From Chitinophaga horti (GTDB lineage Bacteria > Bacteroidota > Bacteroidia > Chitinophagales > Chitinophagaceae): a DNA stretch of 64,000 bases. Position numbers and translations under genes: made by a program. This document shows positions 28,153 to 38,050 of this stretch, one piece after another; positions within the stretch are counted from its first letter, which is position 1, and the number at the start of each line of letters is the position of its first letter. Under the pieces are notes generated by a model. The model was not told the DNA's origin. It made no database searches and was given only the letters and a program-made list of their open reading frames with translations. The stretch spans positions 5,270,001 through 5,334,000 of the forward strand of contig NZ_CP107006.1 of assembly GCF_022867795.2 (NCBI RefSeq). The letters run 5' to 3'.

Positions 28153-31100
28153 ATGAACAAATTCATTAAAAATATCATCGCCTTTTCCCTCCGCAATAAA
28201 CTGTTTGTGTTTTTTGCCACCGCCTTATTGGCCATAGCCGGGTGGATCAGTTACCTGAACATCCCGCTGGAAGCCTTTCCGGACGTGACTAACACACAAA
28301 TCACAGTGGTAACGGAGTGGAACGGCAGAAGCGCCGAAGAGGTGGAACGTTTTGTGACCACCCCCATCGAGATCGCTATGAACGCCGTGCAAAAGAAAAC
28401 CAGCGTACGCAGCGTAACGATGTTCGGCTTATCGGTTATCAAAATCATTTTTGAAGACGATGTAGAAGACTTTTTTGCCCGGCAACAGGTAAACAATCTC
28501 TTGCGCAATGTGCAGTTACCCGAAGAAGTAGAGCCGGACGTACAACCGCCTTACGGCCCTACAGGCGAGATTTACCGCTACATTCTCAGAAGCGACAAAC
28601 GCGACACCCGCGAACTGCTCACCCTTCAGAACTGGGTAATTGACCGTCAGCTGCGTGCCGTACCAGGCGTGGCCGACATCGTAGCTTTCGGCGGACAGGA
28701 AAAGATTTACGAAATATCGGTGGACCCTGTAAAGGTGCAGCAATACGACCTTACGCCGTTACAGGTGTATGAGGCCGTTACCAAAGCGAACCTGAACGTA
28801 GGTGGCGACGTGATCGAGAAAAGCGGCCAGGCTTACGTGGTGCGCGGCCTCGGTTTGCTCAACACCACCCGCGATATTGAAAACACGATCGTCGCTACTT
28901 ATAACGACAACCCGGTACTGGTAAAAAACATTGCCGCGGTGGAAGTGTCGAGCGCCACGCGTGTGGGCCAGGTGGGCCTTAACGAGGAGGATGACGTAGT
29001 GGAAGGCATTATCGTAATGCGTAAGGATGAAAATCCGGCCGAGGTGCTGGCGCGCGTAAAAGATAAGATCAGCGAGATCAACAACCAGGTGCTGCCGCAT
29101 GATGTAAAGATGGAAGTGTTCTACGACCGTGACAACCTCATGCAATATTGCACGGACACGGTGATGCACAACCTCGTGGAAGGCATCGTATTCGTTACCG
29201 TGATCGTATTTCTCTTCATGGCGGATTGGCGCACAACGCTTATCGTATCCATTATCATCCCGCTCGCACTGCTGTTCGCATTTATGTGCCTCAAATTAAA
29301 AGGCATGAGTGCTAACCTACTCTCGTTGGGGGCGGTAGACTTCGGAATTATTATTGACGGAGCCGTGGTGATGGTGGAGGGGCTATTCGTAGCGCTCGAC
29401 CATAAGGCCCACAAGTTCGGGATGGAGCGGTTTAACAAGCTGTCCAAGTTAGGCCTCATCAAACGTACGGGCACCGGTTTGGGTAAAGCGGTATTCTTCT
29501 CTAAACTAATCATCATATCTGCCCTGTTACCCATCTTCGCGTTTCAGAAGGTAGAAGGCAAAATGTTCTCGCCACTGGCCTGGACGCTGGGTTTTGCCCT
29601 GCTGGGCGCCCTGCTGTTCACGCTTACGCTGGTACCGGTACTCGTATCTATCTTATTAAGAAAGAATGTGCGCGAAAAGAACAATCCGTTCGTGAACTTC
29701 TTTAACCGCATTGTGGCGAAAGGTTTCGGCTTTACATTTAAACATAAACGTACGAGCGTACTGGTATCTACCCTGGTATTGGCACTCTCCCTGTTCTCCA
29801 CCAAATGGCTGGGTACAGAGTTCCTGCCACAGCTGAACGAAGGGGCATTGTGGGTAACGGCCGAACTGCCTATGAGTTTATCGCTGCCCGAAAGTGTGAA
29901 CATGGCGAAAACGCTGCGCCGCGACCTGCAATCCTTCCCGGAAGTAAGTAATGTACTGTCACAAACCGGCCGCTCCAACGACGGCACCGATCCTAACGGC
30001 TTTTACTTCCTGCAGTTCCAGGTAGACCTGAAGCCGAAAAAGGAATGGGAGCGTAAGATCAGCATGGAACAACTCATCGAAGAGATGGACAGTCAGCTGA
30101 GCCAGTACCAGGGCGTGTTGTACAACTACTCGCAACCTGTGAGCGACAACGTAGCCGAAGCGGTAGCCGGTTTTAAGGCGAGCAACGGCATCAAAATATA
30201 TGGCGACGATCTCGCCAAACTGGATGAACTGGCAGATAAGGTGATGGCCGAAGTGCAGGATATCCAGGGTATTAAGGACCTCGGCATCCTGCGGAATATT
30301 GGTCAGCCGGAGATAAGTGTATCGCTGGACGAGGAAAAGATGGCCATTTACGGCGTGCAGAAAGCAGACGCTCAAAGCATTATCGAGATGGCGATCGGCG
30401 GTAAAACAGCCACTGAAAAATACGAGGGCGAACGTAAGTTCCCGATCCGTATCCGTTACGAAAAGGATTATCGTAAAGACGAGAACGATATCATGCAACT
30501 GCGCGTGCCGACCGTAAGGGGCGAAAACATTCCCCTGAAGGAGATCTCGGATCTTGAGAAAGTGACCGGCCCGGCCTTTATTTACCGCGACAACACTAAA
30601 CGTTTTATCGGTATCAAGTTCTCCATTCGCGACCGCGATTTGGGTAGCACCATTGCCGAAGCACAGGCGAAAGTGAAGCAGAACATCGACTTACCGGCAG
30701 GCTACAGCATCGGCTGGACCGGCGAGTTCGAGAACCAGGTGCGGGCCACCTCCCGCCTTGGGCAGGTAGTGCCTATCAGCCTGATCATGATTTTCGTTCT
30801 ACTGTTCATCCTGTTCGGCAACGTGGGCGATGCGGGACTGGTATTGGCCAACGTACCGTTTGCATTGATCGGGGGCATACTGGCGTTACATCTGGCAGGA
30901 ATGAACTTCGGAATTTCAGCCGGTGTAGGGTTTATCGCCTTGTTTGGTATTTGTGTGCAGAACGGTGTGATCCTCATTTCGGAGTTTCACAATAACCTGA
31001 AGCAACGATTACCACTCATCACCGCCATCACCGAAGGGGTAAAAACGCGCACCCGCCCGGTGATCATGACCGCTCTGATGGCTGCATTGGGCCTTACGCC

Positions 31101-31251
31101 AGCGGCCTTAAGCACCGGTATCGGTTCCGAATCACAAAAGCCGCTGGCGATCGTGATTATCGGTGGATTAGTATCTGCTACGCTATTTACGCTGCTCGTT
31201 TTCCCGATTTTTTACTATTGGGCGGTGCGTAAAAAACATGTAAATATTTAA
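28153..31251 (+). CDS. Heavy-metal RND efflux pump (CusA/CzcA family)
   Basis: 1032 residues from ATG 28153; an in-frame TTG at 28141 overlaps the adaptor gene and is less likely. Twelve-helix HME-RND pump with two large periplasmic loops. N-terminal FPDVTNTQITVVTEW and the TM4 motif VDFGIIIDGAVVMVEG with the proton-relay Asp are diagnostic of the CzcA/CusA subfamily. It exports monovalent or divalent metal ions driven by protons. Which metal cannot be told from the sequence alone. Confidence 0.93.
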   Translation: MNKFIKNIIAFSLRNKLFVFFATALLAIAGWISYLNIPLEAFPDVTNTQITVVTEWNGRSAEEVERFVTTPIEIAMNAVQKKTSVRSVTMFGLSVIKIIFEDDVEDFFARQQVNNLLRNVQLPEEVEPDVQPPYGPTGEIYRYILRSDKRDTRELLTLQNWVIDRQLRAVPGVADIVAFGGQEKIYEISVDPVKVQQYDLTPLQVYEAVTKANLNVGGDVIEKSGQAYVVRGLGLLNTTRDIENTIVATYNDNPVLVKNIAAVEVSSATRVGQVGLNEEDDVVEGIIVMRKDENPAEVLARVKDKISEINNQVLPHDVKMEVFYDRDNLMQYCTDTVMHNLVEGIVFVTVIVFLFMADWRTTLIVSIIIPLALLFAFMCLKLKGMSANLLSLGAVDFGIIIDGAVVMVEGLFVALDHKAHKFGMERFNKLSKLGLIKRTGTGLGKAVFFSKLIIISALLPIFAFQKVEGKMFSPLAWTLGFALLGALLFTLTLVPVLVSILLRKNVREKNNPFVNFFNRIVAKGFGFTFKHKRTSVLVSTLVLALSLFSTKWLGTEFLPQLNEGALWVTAELPMSLSLPESVNMAKTLRRDLQSFPEVSNVLSQTGRSNDGTDPNGFYFLQFQVDLKPKKEWERKISMEQLIEEMDSQLSQYQGVLYNYSQPVSDNVAEAVAGFKASNGIKIYGDDLAKLDELADKVMAEVQDIQGIKDLGILRNIGQPEISVSLDEEKMAIYGVQKADAQSIIEMAIGGKTATEKYEGERKFPIRIRYEKDYRKDENDIMQLRVPTVRGENIPLKEISDLEKVTGPAFIYRDNTKRFIGIKFSIRDRDLGSTIAEAQAKVKQNIDLPAGYSIGWTGEFENQVRATSRLGQVVPISLIMIFVLLFILFGNVGDAGLVLANVPFALIGGILALHLAGMNFGISAGVGFIALFGICVQNGVILISEFHNNLKQRLPLITAITEGVKTRTRPVIMTALMAALGLTPAALSTGIGSESQKPLAIVIIGGLVSATLFTLLVFPIFYYWAVRKKHVNI

Positions 31252-31285
31252 AGATTGTTTTTTAAAGTGTGGTTGAGTTTTAGTG

Positions 31286-31314
31286 GACCGGGAGATTTTT
31301 CTCCTGGTCTTTTT
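31286..31314 (+). terminator. Terminator of the efflux operon
   Basis: GACCGGGAG (31286-31294) pairs with CTCCTGGTC (31301-31309) with one G-U pair and is followed by a T tract. Confidence 0.85.
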
Positions 31315-31379
31315 ACGCCACCGCTGTGAAGCTGCGCAACGCTTTACAGCCATCGTAGTGTAATTTTTTATTTTTGATA

Positions 31380-31409
31380 GGCCGGCAGATTCCTCTGCTG
31401 GCCCTTTTT
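31380..31409 (+). terminator. Second terminator between convergent genes
   Basis: GGCCGGCAGA (31380-31389) pairs with TCTGCTGGCC (31394-31403), loop TTCC, then CTTTTTT. It backs up the first terminator and ends 6 bp from the convergent nucleotidyltransferase gene. Confidence 0.85.
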
Positions 31410-31415
31410 TACATC

Positions 31416-32171
31416 TTACGCGGCTATGTAGTTGCGGAACAGCGTGTCCAGTTCGGCCGTGGTGTGCTGTAGTTCGGGCAGCTGTGCCGATTGTGCGGCA
31501 CAGTAAGCCAGGGTCGTCTTCAGCCAATCGTGCAGCAATGGTACGGCGTTCACCATTGTCTTTCCACCAGCCTTCGTTCTTTGCAGCAGCAACTCATCTA
31601 CCACCCGCTGCCAGTTCGTATCCGCCACCATGTCGCGCAAAGCGGAGAACTCCATCGGAGGTATGGTTTGTTTTTCTACCGTCCACAACGCGGCCAGCGC
31701 AGGGCGTAGCGCGTGAAAGTATTTCTTCAGGCGTACCTCGCGGGCCTGTAGTTCTCCTTCAAAAACGTTGTGCGCAGTAGATATGTAATACTGGCTGCCC
31801 GTACGGCAGGAAAAGTATTTCGGCATCAACGTCCTCAGCTCCTCCACGAAAGTGCGGTCGCCCATATAAAATATCGGCGATTGCAGCCATTCGTAAAGCG
31901 GCGCGCTGGATTGCAGGAACAATTGTAAGGTTTTGCGAAAGTCCCAGCCGCCAATATCCATTCTATCCGTTACCGGTAGGGCGATGTTTTCATTTTTGTC
32001 GGTGATGGAAAGGTAGTCGGAAATACGGCGTGTGTAAATGAATCGCACATCATAATCACTGTCTGCCGAAGGAAAGCCCCAGGCCCTGCTGCCTGTTTCG
32101 CAGGCGTATAATATTTTAACTCGTTCCAGTTGTCCTGTCTCAAATAATCGTTGCTGAATTAGCGATTCCAT
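31416..32171 (-). CDS. RlaP-type nucleotidyltransferase (DNA polymerase beta fold)
   Basis: 251 residues. The N-terminus has the nucleotidyltransferase signature ETGSRAWGFPSADSDYDVRF, with the Gly-Ser pair and the two metal-binding Asp of DYD. The helical remainder matches what I know of the RlaP family (PF10127), named for its association with RtcB-type RNA repair. No RtcB, Rsr or archease is adjacent. It stands alone on the minus strand. Possible relevance to the tRNA-like array near 45.6 kb is inference only. Confidence 0.8.
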   Translation of the reverse strand: MESLIQQRLFETGQLERVKILYACETGSRAWGFPSADSDYDVRFIYTRRISDYLSITDKNENIALPVTDRMDIGGWDFRKTLQLFLQSSAPLYEWLQSPIFYMGDRTFVEELRTLMPKYFSCRTGSQYYISTAHNVFEGELQAREVRLKKYFHALRPALAALWTVEKQTIPPMEFSALRDMVADTNWQRVVDELLLQRTKAGGKTMVNAVPLLHDWLKTTLAYCAAQSAQLPELQHTTAELDTLFRNYIAA

Positions 32172-32367
32172 TTCTCTTTGTTGTTGGCTTTATTTTAATC
32201 AGGTTGATGCGCCAGGGCTAAACATGTATACGTACCGGCGCGGGTTTTGGCGCGGGTGGCGTAGTTGCAGCGGCGGGTTACGGTCACCGCTCAACGAATG
32301 CTGTATCTTAATGGTCATCAAACCAGGGTTATGGGGCGTTAAAGTAATGAATTTCCGCAAAAAAGAA

Positions 32368-32395
32368 CTGCGTAACCACAAAAGTGATTACGCAG
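32368..32395 (-). terminator. Terminator of the glycan-utilisation operon
   Basis: CTGCGTAA (32368-32375) pairs with TTACGCAG (32388-32395). On the minus strand it is followed by TTCTTTTTT. It lies 24 bp past the GDSL hydrolase stop. Confidence 0.7.
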
Positions 32396-32418
32396 AAGCA
32401 AAGGTCGGTTTTCAAAGG

Positions 32419-33102
32419 TTACAGGTATTTTTTACTTTTCAGGTAGTCGACCCACAGCACATAAGCCTTTGGCGCCAGGTGAATACCATCCACCGTAAGT
32501 GGTTGTTTCAGGTCGCCGTGCTCGTCGGCAAACACCGCATTGTGCAGGTCTACGTAAGTTGCACCGTATTGCGTAGCCAGGCTGCGTATGCGTTCGTTCA
32601 GTTCGATGATCAGCGCTTTCTTGTTCTTGAGATATTCAGCCTTCAGCACGGCTTCGTTCAGCGGCAACACACTCTGTGCAAACACCTTTGTTTTAGGAGA
32701 AAGCGTTTTGACTCTTTGCAGGATGCGTTCGTAGTTATTGGCGATAACCACTACCGGCAAACCGCGACCGAGGTCGTTGATGCCGATATCGATAAATAAT
32801 TTAGCTGGTTTGGTCAGCAAGATCGTATCGAGGCGGGCCAGTACGCCAAAACTGTTATCGCCGCCAATACCACGATTTACGATGGCTTTACCGGGCAGCA
32901 ACTCGCCCCACTGCGCCCTTTCGGTAATACTGTTACCAAGAAAAACGATGGCGCCCTTTTGTACGGGCAGCGTGCGGAATATCTCCATACGTCCCACGTA
33001 ATACGAATTGGCGTAACTGCTGTCGATCTTCTTTTCTGCCTGCTGACCCATTACTGTACCTGCACCGGCCAGCATGGCCAATACGGAGTATATATATTTC
33101 AT
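32419..33102 (-). CDS. Secreted SGNH/GDSL hydrolase
   Basis: 227 residues with a signal peptide ending near VMGQ. Block I is FLGNSITE (GNS in place of GDS, common in this subgroup), block III is GINDLG, and block V is VDGIHL, giving the Ser-Asp-His triad; GIGGDNS supplies block II. Likely a carbohydrate or lipid esterase that removes acetyl groups from the glycan handled by the upstream SusCD system. Last gene of the operon. Confidence 0.88.
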   Translation of the reverse strand: MKYIYSVLAMLAGAGTVMGQQAEKKIDSSYANSYYVGRMEIFRTLPVQKGAIVFLGNSITERAQWGELLPGKAIVNRGIGGDNSFGVLARLDTILLTKPAKLFIDIGINDLGRGLPVVVIANNYERILQRVKTLSPKTKVFAQSVLPLNEAVLKAEYLKNKKALIIELNERIRSLATQYGATYVDLHNAVFADEHGDLKQPLTVDGIHLAPKAYVLWVDYLKSKKYL

Positions 33103-33131
33103 ATCAATCTTTTTTTTAGTGAGACGAAAGA

Positions 33132-33154
33132 GCCGCCATGACGAACATGGCGGC
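33132..33154 (-). promoter_or_regulatory. Intra-operon stem-loop
   Basis: GCCGCCATG (33132-33140) pairs with CATGGCGGC (33146-33154) around ACGAA, with outer AGAC/GTCT pairs. No T tract follows directly, so it is more likely an mRNA stability or partial attenuation element between two genes of the operon. Confidence 0.5.
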
Positions 33155-33189
33155 CTGTCTAAAAGTAACTATCGCTTTTCAATTATTTC

Positions 33190-34584
33190 CTATTTCGTGC
33201 CTTCTTTTACAGCATCCCAAAGTGGTTGTTTCAGCCTGTTGTACTGCGGCGCGTAAATATGCACCACATCGAACAGCATCACACCGCCGGAAGTTTGCGA
33301 AAGAATGTATTTGATCGCTTTGGATATTTCGCCGGTATTCGCCCACGACACATTGCCCAGGTCCATACTACCATACAGCGGCACCTTGTTTTTCGTGATG
33401 TACTTCGTCCCGTTGATAGACCCTTCAATGCTCCACCAATGATATTGCATGCTGGCAGTAGCAGGGTTGTCAGCCAGGCGAATCTGGGTGAAGTAGTTGC
33501 CCGTCATCAGGTGGTCCAGCGTTTCGGCATAACCGGTTTTACCGTAGTTCGGGTAAGCCCAGTCGAAACGGATGCTCTGGTCATTAAACGGATCGTACTC
33601 CTCGCTGGCCCAGTTCACGCCTACATAGTAATAAGTGGTATACCAGGCACCCACGTACACCCCAAAGCTTACGTTCGGTTTCACCGCCTTCACCGCAGCA
33701 CGCGCTTTTTCAAAGAACGCTTTGATCACCGAGCAACGGTAAATCAACCATTTGCTGTAGTACTTCCCTGTTACACTTGGCAACACCTGGTCGTTGCTCA
33801 TTCTCCATGACGCTACGATGTCGGTCGGGAACTTCAGCTTGTCGGCCTCGGTATCATTATAGGTCTTTTTCAGCCACGCGATAAAATCTGCCTTTGAGAA
33901 GTCGGAGAAGTCAGCATGTATATCAGTGTAACGGGCGTAATCGAGAATAAACCCGTCGATGTCATACTTACCCACGATCTCTTTCACAATATTCAGCGCC
34001 CGCTCCTGTACGGCAGGCTGCGCCGGATTTACGAACCCGTTTTTACCCATGGAGGTAACCGGCACACGATTGCCGTTCACATCACACACGATCGATTCGT
34101 ATTTCGCACGGAAGTCGGCATCGTCGAAGATCTTACCCACCTTACGGGCGCCGTCGCCCTCCACGAACGTAACGATGGAGGCATATACTTTAAAGTTACG
34201 CTTACGGGCTTCCTGCACCATATAACCCACATAGTCTACACCCGGCGTAATGGTTTTACCATCCATGGTCGTGATCTGCGTGGCATAAGCGCTTGGGTAC
34301 ATCGTATGTCCGGAGCTGCCCTTCACATCGATCACCAGGCCGTTAACGCCTACCATCTTCAGTGTGTCCAGCACGCGGTTAATGCCGGCGGTATCATTCA
34401 GGCGGCCGTAGGTACCAAATACATTCGAGCGGGCGTCTACCCAGGCAATTACATTGCGGCCACGAACGGTGTCTGGCTTAGGCTCGGGGCCAGGCCCCGG
34501 GCCCGGACCTGGTGATTCCTTTTTACCGCAGCCGGTAATGGCCAGCAGGGCGGCAGAACAGGCGATCAATATTATGCGCTTCAT
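33190..34584 (-). CDS. Glycosidase-like TIM-barrel lipoprotein (GHL family)
   Basis: 464 residues. Lipoprotein signal (lipobox TGC, Cys about 19), a Gly-Pro linker, then a (beta/alpha)8-like domain: RNVIAWVDARSNVFG, GLVIDVKGSSGH, FKVYASIVTFVEGD, and YDIDGFILDYARYTD with the acidic residues expected at the barrel mouth, then SFGVYVGAW. It resembles the hypothetical-glycosidase families near GHL10 and is distinct from but similar in plan to the 15957 product. Exposed on the cell surface or in the periplasm, it probably cleaves the glycan imported by the adjacent SusCD. Confidence 0.78.
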   Translation of the reverse strand: MKRIILIACSAALLAITGCGKKESPGPGPGPGPEPKPDTVRGRNVIAWVDARSNVFGTYGRLNDTAGINRVLDTLKMVGVNGLVIDVKGSSGHTMYPSAYATQITTMDGKTITPGVDYVGYMVQEARKRNFKVYASIVTFVEGDGARKVGKIFDDADFRAKYESIVCDVNGNRVPVTSMGKNGFVNPAQPAVQERALNIVKEIVGKYDIDGFILDYARYTDIHADFSDFSKADFIAWLKKTYNDTEADKLKFPTDIVASWRMSNDQVLPSVTGKYYSKWLIYRCSVIKAFFEKARAAVKAVKPNVSFGVYVGAWYTTYYYVGVNWASEEYDPFNDQSIRFDWAYPNYGKTGYAETLDHLMTGNYFTQIRLADNPATASMQYHWWSIEGSINGTKYITKNKVPLYGSMDLGNVSWANTGEISKAIKYILSQTSGGVMLFDVVHIYAPQYNRLKQPLWDAVKEGTK

Positions 34585-34610
34585 CTTAATTATATTTTAG
34601 GTGGATGAAA

Positions 34611-36311
34611 TTATTTGGCGTAATTGGTAAACTCATGTCCCATGAGGCCGGCGTTGGTCAGCAAAGTATATATCTGCATCCTTTCACCATTCTCGGTAAA
34701 GCCAATGGCCACGTCGCCTGTTCCGTTCGGGTTAGTATCGCCGCGCAGCTCTTCCGCAGAAACAAACACGTTAAAGGATGGGTATACCACACTGTTGAAC
34801 GCGGTGCCCAGCAACGACGTATTGGTTACATCGAACAGGCTTAACCTGGCAATGTTGTTCGCACCCACACCGCTCGTATACTTCAGAATCGCCAGGTAAT
34901 TAGCGTTGTTAAAGGTGGTATAGTTCGTCGGCATATGATAGCTGCCGAATATCTGCGCATCGTTCACAAAACCTGCTAACCTCGACTGCGTGGCGCCATT
35001 CACATACCCGATCTCGAACTGGTAGTTGATGAAATAGTTCGCATTAGCGGTGGCCGATACCGGCTGTGCTTCTGCATAATAACCCAGGTGAGCTGCACCG
35101 GTGATAGATTGATAGATAAGTACTTCCGGGTTTTGATTGACCAGTACGCCGCCGGCTATTCTCCAGCGCAGGATGGTGGTACTCTGGCCGGCTGGGGCCA
35201 TGATTACCGCATCGCCGTTAAGATCACCGTAAATGTTTACCCTGCGACCTACACCGCCGTCGAGTGTAATGCCCGCGGGGTTGTTGTTCGTCCATTCCAG
35301 CAGTTTAACCGGGCTGGCATCCATCGGGTTGTTGTATTTGTAAAGGATGAACTTCGCGTTCTTAGGCGCCCATGAAGCGGCCAGTATCCTTCCTTTATTG
35401 TCTTCCGCAATCTGGAAAGAGATCTGTGTACCGAACGGATAATGCATATCCTGCAGGTAAGCACCGGTAAAGCGGTTGTATACGCGGTAGTTGGACCCGC
35501 TGGATAACCTGCGGCACAATACCAGGTAATCGCCACTCACGGCAATGGCAACATCGTTATGGGTAACGAAGCCCAGTTCCGCAGCGGTTTTAGAAAACAG
35601 TTTGCGGGTAATACCAATGCCATACGGCTGTTTCACCGGCTCCTGCGCTTTTAAAGTATACGTTCTCGCTACTCCGTCTACACCCGTAATAGTAAAGGCC
35701 TGCGTACCGGCAGCCAGGTTTACCGCCGCACCTGTTGCAATAGATGCGTTTGAGTGCGGATTGATCTCGTAGCTGATGGTCGCACCACTCACGTCTACAC
35801 CCGGCACCACGTAAAAGATCACGTCGTTGTTGGGTTGCACCACGCCTTCGAGCTGCTGCTGTACGCCATCGGCCGTAAACGTGAGTACTGCTTTACGCAA
35901 TACGTTATCGCCTACTTTTTTACCAACCACCACATACTTCTTCTTTAAACCCGTACCGGATGTAACTACCAGGTCGAAGGGTTTGGAAAGGTCCATGGTC
36001 GTGCCGAGGGACGGCATCAGGCGGGCATCGGTAGGAATGGTACCGCGCAGGATGATCTGCGTAAGGTCTGTTTCCTCGTCGGAATCTGCCGGGTAGAAGT
36101 AAGGGATATCGAAGTAAATAGTGTCTTTCGCGGTGCTGTAGCGCGCTTCGAACAACCTGTCGCGGCCCTGCGAAGTTTTAGTACCGTAGATGTCCGACAA
36201 TTCGTTGGCATCTTTCGGCGTTACCGCGTCGGGCTTGGCACAGCCGCTGAACATAGCGGCGGTAAAGGTGGTGAGTATGATGGTCGAAAAAATGTTCCTC
36301 ATGTTTGTCAT
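34611..36311 (-). CDS. DUF5018-containing surface lipoprotein in SusE position
   Basis: 566 residues; an ATG three codons in (36302) is an equally good start. Lipobox SGC at about 24. Two DUF5018-like beta domains (about 60-215, with FDLVVTSGTGLKKKYVV and AFTITGVDGVARTYTL), then a C-terminal beta-propeller-like part. Proteins in this position after SusC and SusD are usually surface glycan-binding lipoproteins (SusE/F role). Direct binding is inferred. Confidence 0.8.
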   Translation of the reverse strand: MTNMRNIFSTIILTTFTAAMFSGCAKPDAVTPKDANELSDIYGTKTSQGRDRLFEARYSTAKDTIYFDIPYFYPADSDEETDLTQIILRGTIPTDARLMPSLGTTMDLSKPFDLVVTSGTGLKKKYVVVGKKVGDNVLRKAVLTFTADGVQQQLEGVVQPNNDVIFYVVPGVDVSGATISYEINPHSNASIATGAAVNLAAGTQAFTITGVDGVARTYTLKAQEPVKQPYGIGITRKLFSKTAAELGFVTHNDVAIAVSGDYLVLCRRLSSGSNYRVYNRFTGAYLQDMHYPFGTQISFQIAEDNKGRILAASWAPKNAKFILYKYNNPMDASPVKLLEWTNNNPAGITLDGGVGRRVNIYGDLNGDAVIMAPAGQSTTILRWRIAGGVLVNQNPEVLIYQSITGAAHLGYYAEAQPVSATANANYFINYQFEIGYVNGATQSRLAGFVNDAQIFGSYHMPTNYTTFNNANYLAILKYTSGVGANNIARLSLFDVTNTSLLGTAFNSVVYPSFNVFVSAEELRGDTNPNGTGDVAIGFTENGERMQIYTLLTNAGLMGHEFTNYAK

Positions 36312-36332
36312 TTTGCGGTTGATGAATGCGGC

Positions 36333-38039
36333 CTACCAGGGTTTAATCTGTGAAAGACCGAGATTGGCCTGCAGTTCGGAAGTGATGATCGGCATGTAAT
36401 ACAGCGATGGGGTAAACTCCCTGTTGGTATCGTCTGCATCTACTACCTCGTACTTAAACGTGGCGCCGTTCGGTGTCACCTTATGTCCGTGGAACTTCAC
36501 ATCGTTCAATACGATATGTGCTTTACGCCAGCGGCGCAGGTCCCAGTAACGATGGCCTTCGAACGCCAGTTCAACGATACGCTCATGCTCTATCGCGATC
36601 ATCATCTGTTCGGGCGTAACGGCATTGGTAACGGGCAGGTCTACACGATCACGTACAGCCAGCAGGGAGGTACGGGCCTCTTCCAGTTTATTGATCTTGG
36701 TTTTCGCTTCTGCATTGATCAGCAGTACTTCCGCATAACGCATCTCACTCCAGCTTTGGGTGCTTTTCACCTGCGGGAAGTTGGTGGCCGTTTGCGTCAG
36801 CATCTTCCGTGCATAATAACCGGTTACGGTTGTTTTAGGTTCCGTAGTAGAACCATATTGAATCCAGCCTTCCACAGAGCCCGGAGTGGTGTTGATGGTA
36901 CGACCTTTCCAGGCAGCGCCGTTGTAAAGGATGGAAGCATAAAAACGAGGCTCACGATTCGCATACGGATTGGCGGCTTTCACATTGTCGCCCCAGCTGA
37001 AATCGGAACCGTCTGCCATTTCATACTCATCTACCAGTTCCGCAGTAGGTACTCCGTAAACAAGTGTCGCATCGGGATAATCACCCTTAGGCGCAAAACC
37101 TAAATCATAGTTATGGGTTACGTTCGGTGACACGAAGTCGAGCTTAAACAGCGCTTCCTTTGTATTCTTGTTCGTAAACGCATCCGCGTAATTATTCTCC
37201 AGCCTGTAATAGCCTTCATTGGCGAGTTGGATGACAGAGTCGGATGCCTGAGCCGCGTTGGTGTAATAGGTTTGAGCATTTGCAGCAGGTATACCCGTCA
37301 GCGGATCATCATTAAATTGTTTCCTGTCATACTCCGCGATAGACGCTGCATACAACCAGGTGCGCGCCAGCATACCAAATGCCGCGCCTTTGGTAGCACG
37401 ACCGGTGCCTGCGCTGGTCCATTCTTTAGGCAGATTCGCCGCCGCGAAAGCAAAGTCGTTTGCAATAAACTTGTAGCAATCCTCTTCGGATGAACGCTCG
37501 CGCCTGTACACACTGTATTGGTCCAGGTTGTCGAGCAAAATAACGCTGCCATGCAGTTTTACCAGCCAGAAATATACGTAGCCGCGAATGAAACGCGCTT
37601 CGGCCTCGTAGCGGTTGCGGGTTGCTTCATCTACTTTCGCGTAGTTGTACAAGCCATGTATAAATTCATTCAGCCTGCGGATGCGGGTGTAGCCGGTGCC
37701 CCAGTAATTCAGGTGCGGACTGGCAGCGTTCACCCTGCTGGCATCCGTAGCCAGTACGTTAATCGTACCATTGCCGGATACCATGGAGGTATATTTCAGC
37801 AAGTCGGTAAGGCCGTCGGTATTACCGCTGTAGCCGATCGGGAACTCGCCGAAGGCAAATGTTTTAAACTCGCTGTACATACCAAAGATGTACTGCTCCA
37901 TATTAGCCGGGTTAGCGAAGATGGTACCTTCTGTATACCGGTCGGGGGGCGTAATATCTATTTTACAGCCGTTCATCGCCACCATGGCCCCTGCCAGCAG
38001 GCAGGCATTCTTTATATTGATAAGTTTGTTGATCTTCAT
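36333..38039 (-). CDS. SusD/RagB-family nutrient-binding lipoprotein
   Basis: 568 residues. Lipoprotein signal (Cys about 25 in NGC), tetratricopeptide-rich helical fold with YEAEARFIRGYVYFWLVKLHG and the C-terminal ELAFEGHRYWDLRRWRKA motif typical of SusD proteins. It captures oligosaccharides at the surface and acts as a lid on the SusC transporter encoded 11 bp upstream. Confidence 0.94.
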   Translation of the reverse strand: MKINKLINIKNACLLAGAMVAMNGCKIDITPPDRYTEGTIFANPANMEQYIFGMYSEFKTFAFGEFPIGYSGNTDGLTDLLKYTSMVSGNGTINVLATDASRVNAASPHLNYWGTGYTRIRRLNEFIHGLYNYAKVDEATRNRYEAEARFIRGYVYFWLVKLHGSVILLDNLDQYSVYRRERSSEEDCYKFIANDFAFAAANLPKEWTSAGTGRATKGAAFGMLARTWLYAASIAEYDRKQFNDDPLTGIPAANAQTYYTNAAQASDSVIQLANEGYYRLENNYADAFTNKNTKEALFKLDFVSPNVTHNYDLGFAPKGDYPDATLVYGVPTAELVDEYEMADGSDFSWGDNVKAANPYANREPRFYASILYNGAAWKGRTINTTPGSVEGWIQYGSTTEPKTTVTGYYARKMLTQTATNFPQVKSTQSWSEMRYAEVLLINAEAKTKINKLEEARTSLLAVRDRVDLPVTNAVTPEQMMIAIEHERIVELAFEGHRYWDLRRWRKAHIVLNDVKFHGHKVTPNGATFKYEVVDADDTNREFTPSLYYMPIITSELQANLGLSQIKPW

Positions 38040-38050
38040 GACTGCTCTTT

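Noticed and set aside
32199..32381. 60-codon minus-strand frame
   Set aside because: Overlaps the operon terminator region, with no start signal or recognisable features.
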